Source: Sphingomonadales bacterium EhC05 (GTDB lineage: Bacteria; Pseudomonadota; Alphaproteobacteria; Sphingomonadales; Sphingomonadaceae). Taken from it: a stretch of DNA of 64,000 bases. A model generated the notes under the pieces. The model had not been told where the DNA came from and did not search any database. It saw only the letters and a program-made list of their open reading frames with translations. This document shows positions 25,532 through 34,102 of the stretch, one piece after another. The stretch is taken from positions 1-64,000 of the forward strand of contig LXYP01000056.1 in the NCBI GenBank assembly GCA_001650955.1, read 5' to 3'. Every line of letters begins with the position of its first letter. Position 1 is the first letter of the stretch. A program made the translations under genes and the position numbers.

Positions 25532-26758
25532 ATGGATTTTCACCAAAACGGCAGCATTTCAACTCTTCACAATTTGACCGACCGGCCGGTCGAGGCGCTC
25601 GAACAGGAATTGCTTGGCTTTGCCGAGACGCGTCCGATGTCGCTGGTGCTGCCGTCGCTATTTTCGGAATTGGAAGGCCCGGCGCTCGGCAATATTATCG
25701 ATGAACTGGCGCAAGTGCCCTATCTCGATAATATCATCATCGGACTGGATCAGGCCGACAAAGACCAGTTTGAATATGCCAAGTCCTATTTTGGCCGTCT
25801 GCCGCAGAAGCATCAGATCTTGTGGAACAGTGGGCCGCGCCTGATGGCGCTGGATCGCGAACTTCAGGATCATCAATTGTCACCCGATGAGCCGGGCAAG
25901 GGCCGCAATGTCTGGTTCTGCTTCGGCTATTTTCTTGCCGGAACCAAGGCCGATGTGGTCGGACTGCATGACTGCGATATCCTGACCTATAAGCGCGATC
26001 TGCTCGCGCGCCTGATGTATCCGGTGGCCAATCCGAAATTTCCCTATGTCTTCTCCAAAGGCTATTATGCCCGGGTGACCGAAGAGAAGCTCAATGGCCG
26101 GGTGGTTCGGCTGCTGATTTCGCCATTGTTGGCGGCGCTCAAGAAAGTCTGCGAACCGAGCGAATATCTGGTCTATCTCAACAGCTTTCGCTACGCGCTG
26201 GCCGGCGAATTTGCGATGCGCCGGGACACGGTGAAGAATATCCGCATTCCTTCTGACTGGGGTCTTGAAATTGGCGTGCTATCGGAAATCTGGCGCAACA
26301 ATTCGGTCAACGCCATCTGTCAGGTCGAAATTGCCGACAATTATGATCACAAGCATCAGCCAGTGTCCGAGGATGATCCGCAAAAAGGTCTGTCCAAGAT
26401 GAGCACGGATATCACCAAGTCGATTTTCCGCAAGCTTGCGACCCATGGTCATATTTTTTCCGCCGGAACCTTCCGTACGATCAAGGCGACCTATTTGCGG
26501 ACCGCGCTCGACCGGATTGAAACCTATTATAATGATGCGGTCATCAACGGCTTGACGCTCGACCGCCATGCCGAAGAAGCGACGGTCGAACTGTTCGCGG
26601 CCAACATCATGTCCGCCGGAGAGGCCTTTCTCGACACGCCGAATGAGCGGTCATTCATGCCCAATTGGGACCGGATCAACTCGGCCATTCCCGATTTTTC
26701 CCAGCGCTTCGTCGATGCAGTGCGACTGGATAACGAGGAAGCAGGCCTGCCGCTCTGA
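25532..26758 (+). CDS. Glucosyl-3-phosphoglycerate synthase-like glycosyltransferase
   Basis: The 408-residue GT81-like enzyme carries VLPSLFSELEGPALGNIIDEL, IIIGLDQADKDQFEYA, the metal-binding HDCDI (Asp147/Asp149), YYARVTEEKLNGRVVRLLISPLL, and the late FRYALAGEFAMRR ... DWGLEIGVLSEIW signature of GpgS. It should transfer glucose from a nucleotide sugar to 3-phosphoglycerate. It follows the phosphatase and converges with the GH13 phosphorylase 14 bases away. A mannosyl donor is less likely because the sequence resembles GpgS rather than MpgS. Confidence 0.87.
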   Translation: MDFHQNGSISTLHNLTDRPVEALEQELLGFAETRPMSLVLPSLFSELEGPALGNIIDELAQVPYLDNIIIGLDQADKDQFEYAKSYFGRLPQKHQILWNSGPRLMALDRELQDHQLSPDEPGKGRNVWFCFGYFLAGTKADVVGLHDCDILTYKRDLLARLMYPVANPKFPYVFSKGYYARVTEEKLNGRVVRLLISPLLAALKKVCEPSEYLVYLNSFRYALAGEFAMRRDTVKNIRIPSDWGLEIGVLSEIWRNNSVNAICQVEIADNYDHKHQPVSEDDPQKGLSKMSTDITKSIFRKLATHGHIFSAGTFRTIKATYLRTALDRIETYYNDAVINGLTLDRHAEEATVELFAANIMSAGEAFLDTPNERSFMPNWDRINSAIPDFSQRFVDAVRLDNEEAGLPL

Positions 26759-26772
26759 AGTTGCGGGCCTGG

Positions 26773-28533
26773 CTATTGCGGCGCGGGCGCGTTGGTGATC
26801 CAGACCGTTTGATAGGGCGCGAGTTCGATCTGGGCATCAATGTCGGGCATCGACTCGCCCGAAATAATATCCCACCAGTGCGACCCGGCGATCAGGTTGA
26901 TATCACCCAGGGAGAGCGGTTTGATCTGGTTGGTGACATTGGTCACGGCGAATATGCTCTGCGCTCGATCGAGGCTCTGCCGCCAGATGCCGAACAGACC
27001 CTCGGGCAGGGTGAGGGTGAACTGGACCGCGTTCGGATGGAAGGCGGTTTGTAATTTACGCTTTTTAATCAACGATTTAAACTGATCAAACACTTGCGCC
27101 TCGACCGAATTTGGATCATCCAGTCTGGCCTCCAACGCTTCCAATTCGAGCTCGCGGCGATTGATCGACCGGTTGCGCCCGGTGCGATTGACCTCTTCAT
27201 AGCCATTGGGTGTGGCGAGCAAAGAGTGGATATAGATGGCCGGTATGCCTTCGAGCGCCAGCATGATCGCCATCGCCGCCATGAAGCGCGGGATCTGATG
27301 CGCGTCCGGTCCGTCTATTGTACCCTGCATCGCTTCGAAATAGCTGATGTTCACTTCATAGGGCTTCTCGGTTCCGCCCGGTCCGCGGCGCATCGAAATC
27401 CGGCCGCCGAAGCTTTGGAGCGTGCTCAACATCTGGCCGAGTTCCGCCTCGGGAAGCACGCCCTCGGTCGGGCGCAGGCCAATGCCGTCATGGCTCGCGG
27501 TGAAATTGAGATAGGCGCAGCCCTGCAGTGCCGGCGGATTGCTGCGGGTCAGCCGCTTGAGATAGAGCGATTCTCCGGTCAGCAGCGCGTGCACCAACAG
27601 CGGCGGCAGCGAGAAGTTATAGATGACATGCGCTTCATTCTGATTGCCGAAATAGGTCAGATTCTCGTGGTTCGGGACGTTGGTTTCGGTCAATATGATC
27701 AGCGATTCCTGGTGATGATCCATCAGGGTCCGGAGCAGGCGGACGACTTCATGGGTTTCATCGAGATTGATCGAGGAGGTGCCGATTGTCTTCCACAGAA
27801 AGGCAATGGCATCGATCCGGAAAATCCGCACGCCGCTTTGAATATAGAAGGCAATGATGCGAATGAACTCGAGCAAAAGATCGGGATTGCGAAAATCGAA
27901 ATCGACCTGGTCGGGGCTGAATGTCGTCCAGACATGCTGCGTTCCGGCATTTGTTTCATAAGCGGTGAGCAGCGGATGAGACCGCGGCCGGACCACCGCG
28001 CCGAGATCGCTGGCCGGATCGGCTGTCACGAAATAGCGATTGCCCGGCGCTTCATCGGAGAGAAATTGCTGAAACCAATCGGAGCGCGAACTGCCGTGAT
28101 TGATCACCAGATCGGCCATCAAGCGATAGTCATCGGCGATCGCGGATATGTCGCTCCAGTCACCGAGATCCGGATCGACCGCCAAATAATCGATCACCGA
28201 AAAGCCGTCATCGGAACTGAACGGAAAGAAAGGCAGGATATGCACTGCCGAAATCGCATCCCCGACGCGGTTGCCGAGAAATTGATGTAATGTCTGCAGT
28301 GGCTTCTCATCACCATGGCGGATGGAGCTGCCATAAGTGATCAGCGCAATCTCGGTCTCGTCCCAGAGATGTTTGCCCTGGATTTCGGCACGATCGATGA
28401 TCTGGTCCGGCTTGTCCCAAAAAGCCGCGACGATCCGGTCAGCGAGATCGTGCTGGTCGCAATCCGGGTAGAGCGGTTTGAGATGAGCGATGATACGCTG
28501 CTGCAGATAATCATTTGGGGACGGATCAGTCAT
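26773..28533 (-). CDS. GH13 sucrose/glucosylglycerate-type phosphorylase
   Basis: The 586-residue GH13_18 enzyme has the nucleophile in FRIDAIAFLW (Asp near 241), the acid/base in ILTETNVPNHENLTYFG (Glu near 283), and ASHDGIGLRP (His/Asp near 348). SRSD and GFSVIDY give the sugar-phosphorylase character. Such enzymes cleave sucrose, glucosylglycerol or glucosylglycerate with phosphate to glucose-1-phosphate. Placement beside the glucosylglycerate synthase and a glycerate kinase argues for glucosylglycerate phosphorolysis (inference). ATG at 28533 is the preferred start (ATG at 28542 is also possible); a longer GTG/TTG-type extension would overlap the divergent kinase gene. Confidence 0.88.
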   Translation of the reverse strand: MTDPSPNDYLQQRIIAHLKPLYPDCDQHDLADRIVAAFWDKPDQIIDRAEIQGKHLWDETEIALITYGSSIRHGDEKPLQTLHQFLGNRVGDAISAVHILPFFPFSSDDGFSVIDYLAVDPDLGDWSDISAIADDYRLMADLVINHGSSRSDWFQQFLSDEAPGNRYFVTADPASDLGAVVRPRSHPLLTAYETNAGTQHVWTTFSPDQVDFDFRNPDLLLEFIRIIAFYIQSGVRIFRIDAIAFLWKTIGTSSINLDETHEVVRLLRTLMDHHQESLIILTETNVPNHENLTYFGNQNEAHVIYNFSLPPLLVHALLTGESLYLKRLTRSNPPALQGCAYLNFTASHDGIGLRPTEGVLPEAELGQMLSTLQSFGGRISMRRGPGGTEKPYEVNISYFEAMQGTIDGPDAHQIPRFMAAMAIMLALEGIPAIYIHSLLATPNGYEEVNRTGRNRSINRRELELEALEARLDDPNSVEAQVFDQFKSLIKKRKLQTAFHPNAVQFTLTLPEGLFGIWRQSLDRAQSIFAVTNVTNQIKPLSLGDINLIAGSHWWDIISGESMPDIDAQIELAPYQTVWITNAPAPQ

Positions 28534-28589
28534 AAAGGACATTTCTTTTGCGGTAATCTGGCTTAGGGCTTGACGACGGGGAGATGTTG

Positions 28590-29879
28590 ATGCCCTTTGT
28601 TGCAATGCATCAAAACAGAATTCCGGCGCCTGACAAGCTTTTTCTAACTTCCATCTATGCCGCGGCGCTCAAGCCGACATTGCCAGCACAGGCGCTGAAG
28701 GAATTTGAGCCGCCTTCGGTCGCTGGGACTATCTATCTATTCGCGGCTGGCAAGGCCGCGACTCAGATGGCGGCGGCGATCTACCCCAAGCTGTCCAGTC
28801 TGCGCGGCGGTATCGTCGTAACTCGTTCCGGCTATGCCCAGCCTGATTTTCATCCCGATAATCTCGATATTATCGAGGCGTCTCATCCGGTGCCTGACAC
28901 CGTCGGGCTTGCCGCTGCAGAACGGGCGATGCGAGAGATTGGTGAGCTTGGAGAAGATGACTTGCTGCTTGCGCTGATTTCAGGCGGTGCGTCGTCTTTG
29001 TTGCCGTTGCCGGTCGAGGGTGTTTCACTGACCGAAAAGCAGGCGGTGACCCGGCAGTTGCTGCATTGCAGCGCGCCGATTTCCGAAATGAACATCGTGC
29101 GGAAGCATCTTTCTGCGATCAAAGGCGGTCGGCTGGCGGCTGCGGCCTATCCGGCACGCACGCAGATGATCGGTATTTCTGATGTACCGGGGGATGATCT
29201 GGGGACCATCGGATCAGGGCCCACAGTAGCGGATCGCTCCACTCTGTCAGAGGCGCAGGAAATTGTCGCCCGCTACGAGTTGCAGCTGCCCGTGTCGGTT
29301 GTCTTCGCCTTGGCCAATCGAGCCAATGAAACACCCAAGCCGGAGGATGTTAAACTGTCCAGGAGCGAAGCATCGCTCTGTGCCACTCCGAAACAACTGG
29401 TCATGGCTGCCGCTCAATATTTGCAGAGCAAAGGCTATGAGCCGCAAGTTCTGGGCGATGATCTGGAGGGCGATGCGATTTTAATGGGTCAAGATCATGC
29501 CGCTTTGGCTATTCAAGCCAAGTCAAAAGGCCGGAAAATCGCGATAATTTCGGGCGGTGAGGCAACCGTGCGGGTGACCAACCCAAAAGGCAGAGGCGGG
29601 CGCAACACCGCTTTCCTCCTGTCCTGCGCGATTGCTCTGAACGGAGAGAGCGGCATTACCGGCTTTGCCGCTGATACGGATGGCATCGACGGATCCGAGG
29701 ATCATGCGGGCGCATTTCTGTGGCCGGAGCTGTTGCCGATGATCGGTGGTTCTGCGGCGGCAACAGATTTTCTCGCCTCCGATTGCAGCTATACTGCGTT
29801 TCAAAGGGCGGACGCGCTGATGATCACGGGTCCTTCGGGCACCAATGTGAATGACCTGCGGGTGCTGCTGGTCGGGTGA
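28590..29879 (+). CDS. Glycerate 2-kinase (MOFRL family)
   Basis: The 429-residue glycerate kinase carries LFAAGKAATQMA, ISGGASSLLPLPVEGVSL (about residues 130-147), the N-terminal DUF4147 fold and a C-terminal MOFRL domain (AIISGGEATV...GRGGRNTAFLL..AADTDGIDGSEDHAGAF, about 310-380). It phosphorylates glycerate to 2-phosphoglycerate. ATG at 28590 was chosen because GGGGAG lies six bases upstream. It diverges from the phosphorylase, whose predicted product is glycerate, so the kinase would feed that carbon to glycolysis. Confidence 0.93.
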   Translation: MPFVAMHQNRIPAPDKLFLTSIYAAALKPTLPAQALKEFEPPSVAGTIYLFAAGKAATQMAAAIYPKLSSLRGGIVVTRSGYAQPDFHPDNLDIIEASHPVPDTVGLAAAERAMREIGELGEDDLLLALISGGASSLLPLPVEGVSLTEKQAVTRQLLHCSAPISEMNIVRKHLSAIKGGRLAAAAYPARTQMIGISDVPGDDLGTIGSGPTVADRSTLSEAQEIVARYELQLPVSVVFALANRANETPKPEDVKLSRSEASLCATPKQLVMAAAQYLQSKGYEPQVLGDDLEGDAILMGQDHAALAIQAKSKGRKIAIISGGEATVRVTNPKGRGGRNTAFLLSCAIALNGESGITGFAADTDGIDGSEDHAGAFLWPELLPMIGGSAAATDFLASDCSYTAFQRADALMITGPSGTNVNDLRVLLVG

Positions 29880-29952
29880 TCCCCAACTCTGTGCCGCAAC
29901 GGAATCACCGCACCATCTTGACGTACCAGACGCTCTGAGCCATGCGCCACGC

Positions 29953-30954
29953 ATGCGATTTTTCTCCGACAATGCAGCCTCCGTGCATCCCAAGATTCTG
30001 GCGGCGCTCACCGAGGCCAATGGTCAGGATACTGCCTATGATGGAGACGCGATCAGCGCCAGGATGAATCGCGCTTTTGCAGACCTATTTGGCACGGGTG
30101 TTGAAACCATGTGGGTAGCGACGGGCACGGCGGCCAATTCGCTAGCGCTTGCGGCCATGTGCCAACCGCATCAGGGTATCATCTGTCATAAAGAAGCTCA
30201 TATCGAGCAGGACGAGGCGGGGGCGCCGGGTTTCTATACCAGCGGCGCGAAACTGATCCTGCTGGATGGGGAAGGCGCCAAGCTCGCACCGGACAAGATC
30301 GACGCCACATGCGCGGCGATTCGCGATGATGTTCATCAGGTGCAGCCCGCCTGTGTTTCGATCACCAACGCCACCGAATATGGACTGGTCTACCAGCCGG
30401 ATGAAGTCGCGAGCATATCAGCTGTCTGTAAAAAACGGAGACTGGGTCTGCATATGGACGGCGCTCGCTTTGCCAATGCTGTTGCGGCGCTCGACTGCGC
30501 ACCGGCAGATATCACCTGGAAGGCCGGCATTGATGTGCTGAGCTTTGGTTTCGTCAAAAATGGCGGGATGGGCGCGGAGGCTTTGGTCTTCTTCAACAAG
30601 GATCTTGCGGCCGACACGCATTATCGACGCAAGCGGGCCGGACATCTGCAATCCAAGGGGCGGTTTCTCGCCGCCCAGATACTCGCGATGCTGGAAGATG
30701 ATCTCTGGCTCGACAATGCGAGGGCCGCCAATATCGGCGCGCAGATCATCGCCGGGGCCGCGCAGGATCGCTTGCTCTATCCAGTGCAAGCGAATGAGAT
30801 ATTTATCAAACTGACGACCGAGGAAGCTGCGCGTCTCCGTGACGCGGGCTTTGATTTCTATGACTGGGGCGAAGGCCAGGCCCGGCTGGTGACCAGCTGG
30901 AACCAGAGCGCCGAGGACATCAAACCGCTGGCCCAAGCGATCACCGCTTTATGA
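29953..30954 (+). CDS. Low-specificity threonine aldolase-type PLP enzyme
   Basis: The 333-residue fold-type I enzyme shows NAASVHPKILAALTEAN, WVATGTAANSLALAA, HKEAHIEQDEAG, a catalytic lysine region SFGFVKNGGMGAEALVFF (about residues 197-214), and LHMDGARFANA for cofactor binding (about 167-177). It would cleave threonine or allo-threonine to glycine and acetaldehyde; beta-hydroxy amino acid specificity is unknown. The start was placed at MRFFSDN (29953), since the upstream extension is low-complexity. Its stop overlaps the start of the EamA gene. Confidence 0.9.
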   Translation: MRFFSDNAASVHPKILAALTEANGQDTAYDGDAISARMNRAFADLFGTGVETMWVATGTAANSLALAAMCQPHQGIICHKEAHIEQDEAGAPGFYTSGAKLILLDGEGAKLAPDKIDATCAAIRDDVHQVQPACVSITNATEYGLVYQPDEVASISAVCKKRRLGLHMDGARFANAVAALDCAPADITWKAGIDVLSFGFVKNGGMGAEALVFFNKDLAADTHYRRKRAGHLQSKGRFLAAQILAMLEDDLWLDNARAANIGAQIIAGAAQDRLLYPVQANEIFIKLTTEEAARLRDAGFDFYDWGEGQARLVTSWNQSAEDIKPLAQAITAL

Positions 30955-31889
30955 ACGCCGAGGCCGGCGCGGAATCCAGTCTCCTCAATCCGCGCATCCT
31001 GATCCCGTTTCTGCTGGTATCCCTGATCTGGGGATCGACCTGGCTGGTCATCAAAGACCAGATTGGCACAGTGCCGCCGAGCTGGTCGGTTGCCTATCGG
31101 TTCATGATGGCCGCCGCGGCGATGTTCGTGCTGGTCGCGATCCGCAAACAGCCTTTTCGGCTTAACCGCCAGGGGCAGTTTTGGGCGATATTGATCGGTA
31201 TCGCACAATTTTCGTTCAACTTCAATTTTGTGTATAATGCAGAAATCTATATCACTTCCGGGTTGGTGGCGGTGATGTTTGCGCTGCTGATGGTGCCCAA
31301 TGCGATATTGGGACGCATTTTCCTTGGTCAGAAGATTGGCGGGGCGTTCATGGCCGGGTCCGCAATTGCCGCGGTCGGCATAGCGATGCTGTTCTGGCAT
31401 GAATATAAGGCGTCTCCGGCTACGCTCGAAGAAGTGGTTCTCGGCGTCATATTCACCGCTGCCGGCATATTGTCCGCCTCTGTCGCCAATGTGATGCAGG
31501 CGACGCCAAAGGTCAAAGTCTATCCGATCCTGACCATGCTCGCCTGGGCGATGTTGTGGGGCGCATTGATCAATATTTGCGTGTCATTTGCGACAGTCGG
31601 GCCGCCGCAATTTGATATGCGACCTTCTTATTCTGCCGGTATCATCTATCTCGCGATCATTGGTTCGGTGGTTACCTTTCCGCTATATTTCTCGCTGGTA
31701 CGGGAAATCGGGGCGGGCAAAGCGGCTTATTCCAGCGTGCTCGTGCCGGTTGTCGCGATGATCCTGTCGACCCTGTTCGAAGGCTATGTCTGGACGCTGC
31801 TGCCAGCGGCAGGCGCCACTCTGGCAATGGCCGGGTTGCTGGTTTCGCTCTGGGCGCGCAAACCCAAGGCAAGCCGCATAGCCGGTTAG
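30951..31889 (+). CDS. EamA/DMT-superfamily transporter
   Basis: The 312-residue protein has ten hydrophobic segments and two EamA repeats, with SLIWGSTWLVIKDQIGTVPPSWSVAYRF at the N-terminus. Such transporters usually export amino acids or other small metabolites. The ATG overlaps the threonine aldolase stop by four bases, so the pair is translationally coupled and the exported solute may be a related amino acid (inference). Confidence 0.88.
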   Translation: MNAEAGAESSLLNPRILIPFLLVSLIWGSTWLVIKDQIGTVPPSWSVAYRFMMAAAAMFVLVAIRKQPFRLNRQGQFWAILIGIAQFSFNFNFVYNAEIYITSGLVAVMFALLMVPNAILGRIFLGQKIGGAFMAGSAIAAVGIAMLFWHEYKASPATLEEVVLGVIFTAAGILSASVANVMQATPKVKVYPILTMLAWAMLWGALINICVSFATVGPPQFDMRPSYSAGIIYLAIIGSVVTFPLYFSLVREIGAGKAAYSSVLVPVVAMILSTLFEGYVWTLLPAAGATLAMAGLLVSLWARKPKASRIAG

Positions 31890-31913
31890 CAGAGCTTCGG
31901 CTGACGTGTGGGA

Positions 31914-32720
31914 TCACGCCTGCTCGAGCAGCGCCGCGAGACCAATTTTATAATCTGGAAAAGCAGGTTCCCAATCGAGCAGCCGCTTGGCCTTGCCGCT
32001 GGTTACGCGGCGATTTTCTTCGTAAAAACCCATGGCCATTTTCGACAGATTCGCTTCGTCCAGCGTCAGCAACCGCGGCACCTCGACACCGATCAGGCGG
32101 GCCGCATAGGCAATCACCTCATGCTGGGCAGCGGGCCTATCGTCGGTAATATTATAGATACCTGGGCTGCGCCCAAATGACGCTATCACGGCGCTGACGA
32201 TATCATCGACATGAATCCGGCTGAAAAACTGACCCGGCACATCAATGCGCTTGGCCTTGCCGTCCCGAACCCGGGTGAGCGGGCTCCGTCCAGGACCGTA
32301 GATTCCGGGCAGACGGAAGACGGACATGTTATCGCGAAGCTGTTGCCAATGCGTGTCGGCTGCAGACCGGGCGACGCGGCGACCGGTTCCGATCGGCGAC
32401 TGTTCATCGACCCAGGCACCGCCGGTATCACCATAGACGCCGGTGGAGGAGAGATAGCCTGACCAATCCAGTCTGGCGTTGGCGATGGCCTCGCCATAAT
32501 CGTTCAGCACCGGTTCCGATCCGTCTCGAGCGGGTGGTACCGACGACAATATGTGCGTCGCTTCAGACAAGGCCTTGAGCACGGCCGGCTTGTCATCAAA
32601 AGCGATTGCGCCGTTGATTGGCTCGCGGCGTGTGCCGGTTACCTGCCAGCCTGCGCTCCGCAGATGGTCGGCAAGCCGGCCAGCGGTATAGCCCATTCCG
32701 AAGATCAACATATGGGGCAT
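31914..32720 (-). CDS. SDR/NAD-dependent epimerase-like protein (YeeZ type)
   Basis: The 268-residue Rossmann protein starts with LIFGMGYTAGRLADHLRSAGW (about residues 5-25) and carries YLSSTGVYGDTGGAWVDE with the YxxxK-like region and NITDDRPAAQHEVI. It belongs to the atypical SDR group of YeeZ, whose physiological substrate is not known. It starts six bases after the M48 peptidase stop, same strand, so the two probably share an mRNA. Confidence 0.85.
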   Translation of the reverse strand: MPHMLIFGMGYTAGRLADHLRSAGWQVTGTRREPINGAIAFDDKPAVLKALSEATHILSSVPPARDGSEPVLNDYGEAIANARLDWSGYLSSTGVYGDTGGAWVDEQSPIGTGRRVARSAADTHWQQLRDNMSVFRLPGIYGPGRSPLTRVRDGKAKRIDVPGQFFSRIHVDDIVSAVIASFGRSPGIYNITDDRPAAQHEVIAYAARLIGVEVPRLLTLDEANLSKMAMGFYEENRRVTSGKAKRLLDWEPAFPDYKIGLAALLEQA

Positions 32721-32726
32721 GGATGT

Positions 32727-34028
32727 TCAGTCTTTCTCCAGTTTCCCGGGTTTGGTCATTGTTGGCTGTTCGACATTATCCGCTTTCCATTGCATCGCCA
32801 TCCGGACGCGGGTGGCGCCAGAAGGATGGTCGAAGAACAGCATCTCTTCGATCGCTCCGGGTTCGATCTTGCGATATTCCGACAAGCGCATCGCAACTTT
32901 GGCAAATCCGTCAGGCTCTTTGGCGCTATTGAGGCCAAAAAGATCCGCGTCGCTCTCGTTGACCCGGATCAAGCTATTGAGGGCCGGTGTCGCGGCGAAG
33001 AAATAGACGGTCAATATGATGCTGAGCAGCGGGATCGCGGCGGGATCCGAAAGATCGCGCACGCCCCAGCGCGCGCCATGTTTTGCGATCAGTCGGGGTG
33101 CCAGTTTTGCCACAATGAACAGGCCAATCGCCATGATTGACGCGAGAACCAATATCGAGCGCCAGGTATGACCCAAAACATAGTGACCCAGCTCATGGCC
33201 CATGACCGCGGCGACTTCTTCCGGATCGGTCCGTTCGAGTAAATTGTCGTTCAGCGAGATGCGGATCGTCGGACCTACTCCAGAGACATTGGCCGAAATC
33301 CTTTTATGCTGTTTCGACTGATCAAATACATAGATGTGGTCGGCCGGGATATCATATTCCGCAGCCATCGCGACGATACGGTCGCGCATCGGACCTGCTT
33401 CCATCTCCTTATATTCATTGAATAATGGAGAAATGAACACCGGACCTAGCAACATGCCGATGAACAGGAATATCGATATGATGCCGGTTCCCCAAATCCA
33501 CCATGTCTTGGGTGCACGACGGATGACGGCGAAAATCGCCATCAGCAACAAGGGAAAAATGATCAGAGAGATGACAATGCCGATCATCTGCTCGCTGATC
33601 CAGGCGCCAAAGCTCTGGCTCATCAGATCATATTGTTTCTCGCGGAAAAAGTCCGTGTAGATGCTCCACGGCAACGCGAGGAAGAAACCGGCGATCGTAT
33701 ATGGCAGGGCGTATAAGCCGGGTTGTAGCCATTTGCGGGTTGTGACACGCTCTGCCCAATCGCGAAAACGCTTGGAAAAGCGGGATTGCAATATTAGGAA
33801 GTCGACCAGAAAACCGACCACAGCACCCCAGAATATCAGCCAGTAGCCGCCTTCAAAATAGCTGTTGGATTTTTCCAGTGCATCGCCGGTCAACGTGTCA
33901 ATATAGGCCCGGCTGGCTTGCTCGACGTCAAACGGGGACGTTGCAAGCGCGTCCTGTGCGAAGCCGTTTTGGGGAAAAAGGCCCGCAGCCAGAATGGCTA
34001 GAAACACGAAGATGAAAAGCCTCGACAT
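32727..34028 (-). CDS. M48 family (Ste24-type) membrane metallopeptidase
   Basis: The 433-residue protein has an N-terminal signal or membrane segment, several transmembrane helices, the zinc motif HELGH (VAAVMGHELGHYVLGHTW, about residues 277-294), and a later ESDADLFGL Glu ligand. The N-terminal Peptidase_M48_N helices match CAAX-protease-like Ste24 homologues, which degrade membrane or misfolded envelope proteins in bacteria. AGGGGGAA is upstream of the ATG. It is divergent from pepN. Confidence 0.92.
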   Translation of the reverse strand: MSRLFIFVFLAILAAGLFPQNGFAQDALATSPFDVEQASRAYIDTLTGDALEKSNSYFEGGYWLIFWGAVVGFLVDFLILQSRFSKRFRDWAERVTTRKWLQPGLYALPYTIAGFFLALPWSIYTDFFREKQYDLMSQSFGAWISEQMIGIVISLIIFPLLLMAIFAVIRRAPKTWWIWGTGIISIFLFIGMLLGPVFISPLFNEYKEMEAGPMRDRIVAMAAEYDIPADHIYVFDQSKQHKRISANVSGVGPTIRISLNDNLLERTDPEEVAAVMGHELGHYVLGHTWRSILVLASIMAIGLFIVAKLAPRLIAKHGARWGVRDLSDPAAIPLLSIILTVYFFAATPALNSLIRVNESDADLFGLNSAKEPDGFAKVAMRLSEYRKIEPGAIEEMLFFDHPSGATRVRMAMQWKADNVEQPTMTKPGKLEKD

Positions 34029-34102
34029 ATTATTCCCCCTCTTTGTCCGCTATCCCATAATCGCAATTGCGCGGTGCGCCAATGGCTCTTATGGCTTGGC
34101 CC

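Noticed and set aside
27094-28290. A 398-codon plus-strand frame opposite the GH13 phosphorylase
   Set aside because: It is the mirror of a gene with conserved catalytic motifs and is rich in Arg, His and Ile as expected of an antisense shadow.
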